Below, piece after piece: positions 10,113 through 11,837 of a DNA stretch of 11,837 bases. Position 1 is the stretch's first letter, and each line of letters opens with the position of its first letter. This stretch comes from Acidobacteriota bacterium. GTDB lineage: Bacteria; Acidobacteriota; Terriglobia; Terriglobales; Acidobacteriaceae. The DNA is taken from the NCBI GenBank assembly GCA_021851465.1, contig JAJZDL010000074.1, positions 1-11,837 on the forward strand. The letters run 5' to 3'. Below the pieces are notes generated by a model that saw only the letters and a list, made by a program, of their open reading frames with translations, made no database searches and was not told the origin of the DNA. Both the position numbers and the translations under genes were made by a program.

Positions 10113-11837
10113 ATGAAAAAAACGATCACTTCTCTCGCTCTGTGCCTCCTCTGCGCGGGCATCGCCGCCGGCCAGCAGGACACTTCAAGCGCCGCACAGC
10201 CGAGCGGCCCGGACCAGCCTCCGGCCACGCAGAAGAAAGCCGCGCCGCCGCCCCCGAGCAGCGTTCAACAGAGCGTACAGGTCGTAACGACGGCCGAGCC
10301 GCTGCCGCTGTCGGAGAGCGACCGCTCGGTGGAGACGATCCAGCCGCGCCAGGCGCCGGAGGGCACAAACAGCCTGGTGAACCTGCTGCGCACCGACCCA
10401 TCGCTGAACCTGCAGGCGCGCGCGGGCGAGGGCGTGCAGGCGGACCTCTCGATCCGCGGAACGACCTTCGAGCAGTCGCTGATTCTGGTCAATGGGCTGC
10501 GCGTCAACGACCCCGAGAGCGGGCACCTGAACCTGGACATTCCGGTGCCGCTGGACGCAATCACTCGCGTGGACATTCTGCATGGCTCGGGCTCGACCTA
10601 CTATGGGTCGGATGCCATCGGCGGGGCGGTGAACCTGCTGACCGGGCCGCCGGGCGCGGGGCTGAGCGTGGTGGCGCGCTCCGGCGCGGGGAACTACGGA
10701 TCGCTGGAGAACCATCTGCGCGCGGCCTACTCGGCGGGGCCGTTTGCCGAGCAGTTGACCGGAAGCCGCGACACCTCGGACGGCTTTATGGCCGATCGCA
10801 ACTACAGCAGCAACGCGCTGGCCAACGAGGCATGGCTGAAGACGAAGCCGGGGACGACGGACGTTCTGTTGGCGGCCAGCGACCGGCCCTACGGCGCCAA
10901 CGATTTCTATGGGCCGTACGACTCGTGGGAGCGGACCAAGGGCTGGCTGGCGAGCATCCAGCAGCAGCTTGGCGAGCGCACCGCGGCGGACTTCAGCTAT
11001 CTGCGCCACAGCGATCTGTTCGTTCTGCTGCAGGGGCAGCCGCAGATCTACGAGAACAACCACGTCACTGTCAGCTACGAGGGCGCGCTGCGCCGGGCCG
11101 ACGAGCTGGGCAGCAACACCACGCTCTCCTACGGCCTGGAGACGGCGGGCGACTCGATCCACAGCTTCAACTTCTCCGAAGCCGGCCCCAGCGAAGTTCT
11201 CAGCAATGCGCTCGGCGTCCACGCGCGCAACCAGGGCGCGGGCTACGCCACCCTGAGCCTGCGCGCGATGGGCCGGTTCTCGCTGGCGGTCGGCGCGCGC
11301 GAGGAGGTGCTCTCGGGCGATGGCTCCGTCTTCTCGCCCAGCGTGGCGGGGGCCTATACGCTGAGCAAAACGGTGCGGCTGCGCGGTTCGGCGGGGCATG
11401 GATTTCGCCTGCCGACGTATACCGACCTCTACTACTCCGACCCGGCGACGAAGGGAGACCCGAACCTGAAGCCGGAGTCGAGCTGGAGCTACGAGGCGGG
11501 CCTCGACTGGAGGCCGGAGAATGGCCGGTTGACGCTGACGGCTGCGGGGTTTCGCTTGCAGGAGACCAATGCCATCGACTACTCGAAGACGCTGCCACTG
11601 TACGCCGGCGAGCAGTGGCAGGCGGTCAACGTGCCGACGCTGAACATCAGCGGCGCGGAGACGGACGTGCGCTTCCGGCTGAGCGAGACGCAGCAGCTCG
11701 ACCTCAGCTACACGGCGGCGCACTCCGGCAATCTGCCGCCGAACTACCTCTCGGAGTACGCGTTCAACTATGCGGCGCAGAACGCTATCTTCGGCTGGAG
11801 CGGGCAGTTGCCCGGCGCGTGGGGACGCGGGATCTCC
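10113..11837 (+). CDS. TonB-dependent outer membrane receptor, BtuB-like (3' end cut by window)
   Basis: The frame is open from ATG 10113 to the window edge, 575 codons without a stop. It begins with a signal peptide (MKKTITSLALCLLCAGIAAG, cleavage near 20) and a Pro/Gln-rich linker (21-52), then a TonB-box-like QSVQVVTTAE (53-62). The plug domain follows (about 63-178) with LSIRGTTFEQSLILVNGLRV and VDILHGSGSTYYGSDAIGGAVNLLT. The beta barrel includes the conserved GFRLPTYTDLYY and GDPNLKPESSWSYEAGLDW (about 430-466). Such receptors import cobalamin, iron chelates or other scarce solutes using TonB energy; substrate is not evident. It lacks the carboxypeptidase-like N-terminal domain common in acidobacterial TonB receptors. 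Ribosome site is weak. No cobalamin riboswitch is seen upstream. It is divergent from marR. Confidence 0.92.
   Translation, partial: MKKTITSLALCLLCAGIAAGQQDTSSAAQPSGPDQPPATQKKAAPPPPSSVQQSVQVVTTAEPLPLSESDRSVETIQPRQAPEGTNSLVNLLRTDPSLNLQARAGEGVQADLSIRGTTFEQSLILVNGLRVNDPESGHLNLDIPVPLDAITRVDILHGSGSTYYGSDAIGGAVNLLTGPPGAGLSVVARSGAGNYGSLENHLRAAYSAGPFAEQLTGSRDTSDGFMADRNYSSNALANEAWLKTKPGTTDVLLAASDRPYGANDFYGPYDSWERTKGWLASIQQQLGERTAADFSYLRHSDLFVLLQGQPQIYENNHVTVSYEGALRRADELGSNTTLSYGLETAGDSIHSFNFSEAGPSEVLSNALGVHARNQGAGYATLSLRAMGRFSLAVGAREEVLSGDGSVFSPSVAGAYTLSKTVRLRGSAGHGFRLPTYTDLYYSDPATKGDPNLKPESSWSYEAGLDWRPENGRLTLTAAGFRLQETNAIDYSKTLPLYAGEQWQAVNVPTLNISGAETDVRFRLSETQQLDLSYTAAHSGNLPPNYLSEYAFNYAAQNAIFGWSGQLPGAWGRGIS

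Noticed and set aside
10185..11723. 512-codon minus frame opposite the TonB-dependent receptor
   Set aside because: The + strand encodes a receptor with signal peptide, plug and barrel motifs throughout; the minus frame is its Arg-rich shadow.

Overview
The window reads as a high-GC, Gram-negative soil-type bacterial chromosome, most likely an Acidobacteriota genome of the Terriglobia kind. That placement is inference. It rests on the mix of a TonB-dependent outer membrane receptor, a PEP-CTERM exported protein, a futalosine-pathway-like radical SAM enzyme, a DUF4136 protein, a MacB-type permease without an adjacent ATPase, and many copies of a short intergenic repeat of the GGGGATTCTTCG...CTCAGAATGACA type. 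No phage, insertion sequence, CRISPR array, rRNA or tRNA was found.

Layout. Positions 1 to about 1142 hold no convincing gene but are dense in hairpins, tandem repeats, G-rich runs and four copies of the dispersed repeat. A MacB/FtsX-type permease (1143-2441, +) meets a PEP-CTERM protein (2466-3128, -) tail to tail. A gene-poor, AT-richer island (3129-3549) full of inverted repeats follows. An A-type iron-sulfur carrier of the ErpA/IscA kind (3550-3936, -) is divergent from a 93-residue two-helix membrane protein (4215-4496, +). The carrier gene has a near-consensus promoter with a palindrome between its -35 and -10 boxes. A strong intrinsic terminator at 4524-4557 separates the membrane protein from gnd, 6-phosphogluconate dehydrogenase (4591-6051, -). 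Next come a stand-alone PqqD-like RiPP recognition element (6250-6549, -) with a possible 50-codon ORF just upstream, a DUF4136 exported protein with a Gly/Met/Trp-rich insert (6876-7475, -), an FtsB/DivIC-like division protein (7927-8283, +), and an MqnC-like radical SAM enzyme (8310-9404, -) preceded by a MarR regulator (9459-9932, -). A BtuB-like TonB-dependent receptor (from 10113, +) runs off the right edge and is divergent from the MarR gene.

How the parts may work together. Most genes are single housekeeping or envelope units (Fe-S maturation, pentose phosphate pathway, division, export) rather than one system. Two local arrangements suggest linked function: marR followed by the radical SAM gene and divergent from the receptor gene, and the orphan PqqD-like gene with its small upstream ORF. 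The second is the best candidate for something undescribed, but the evidence is thin: no modifying enzyme sits beside it.
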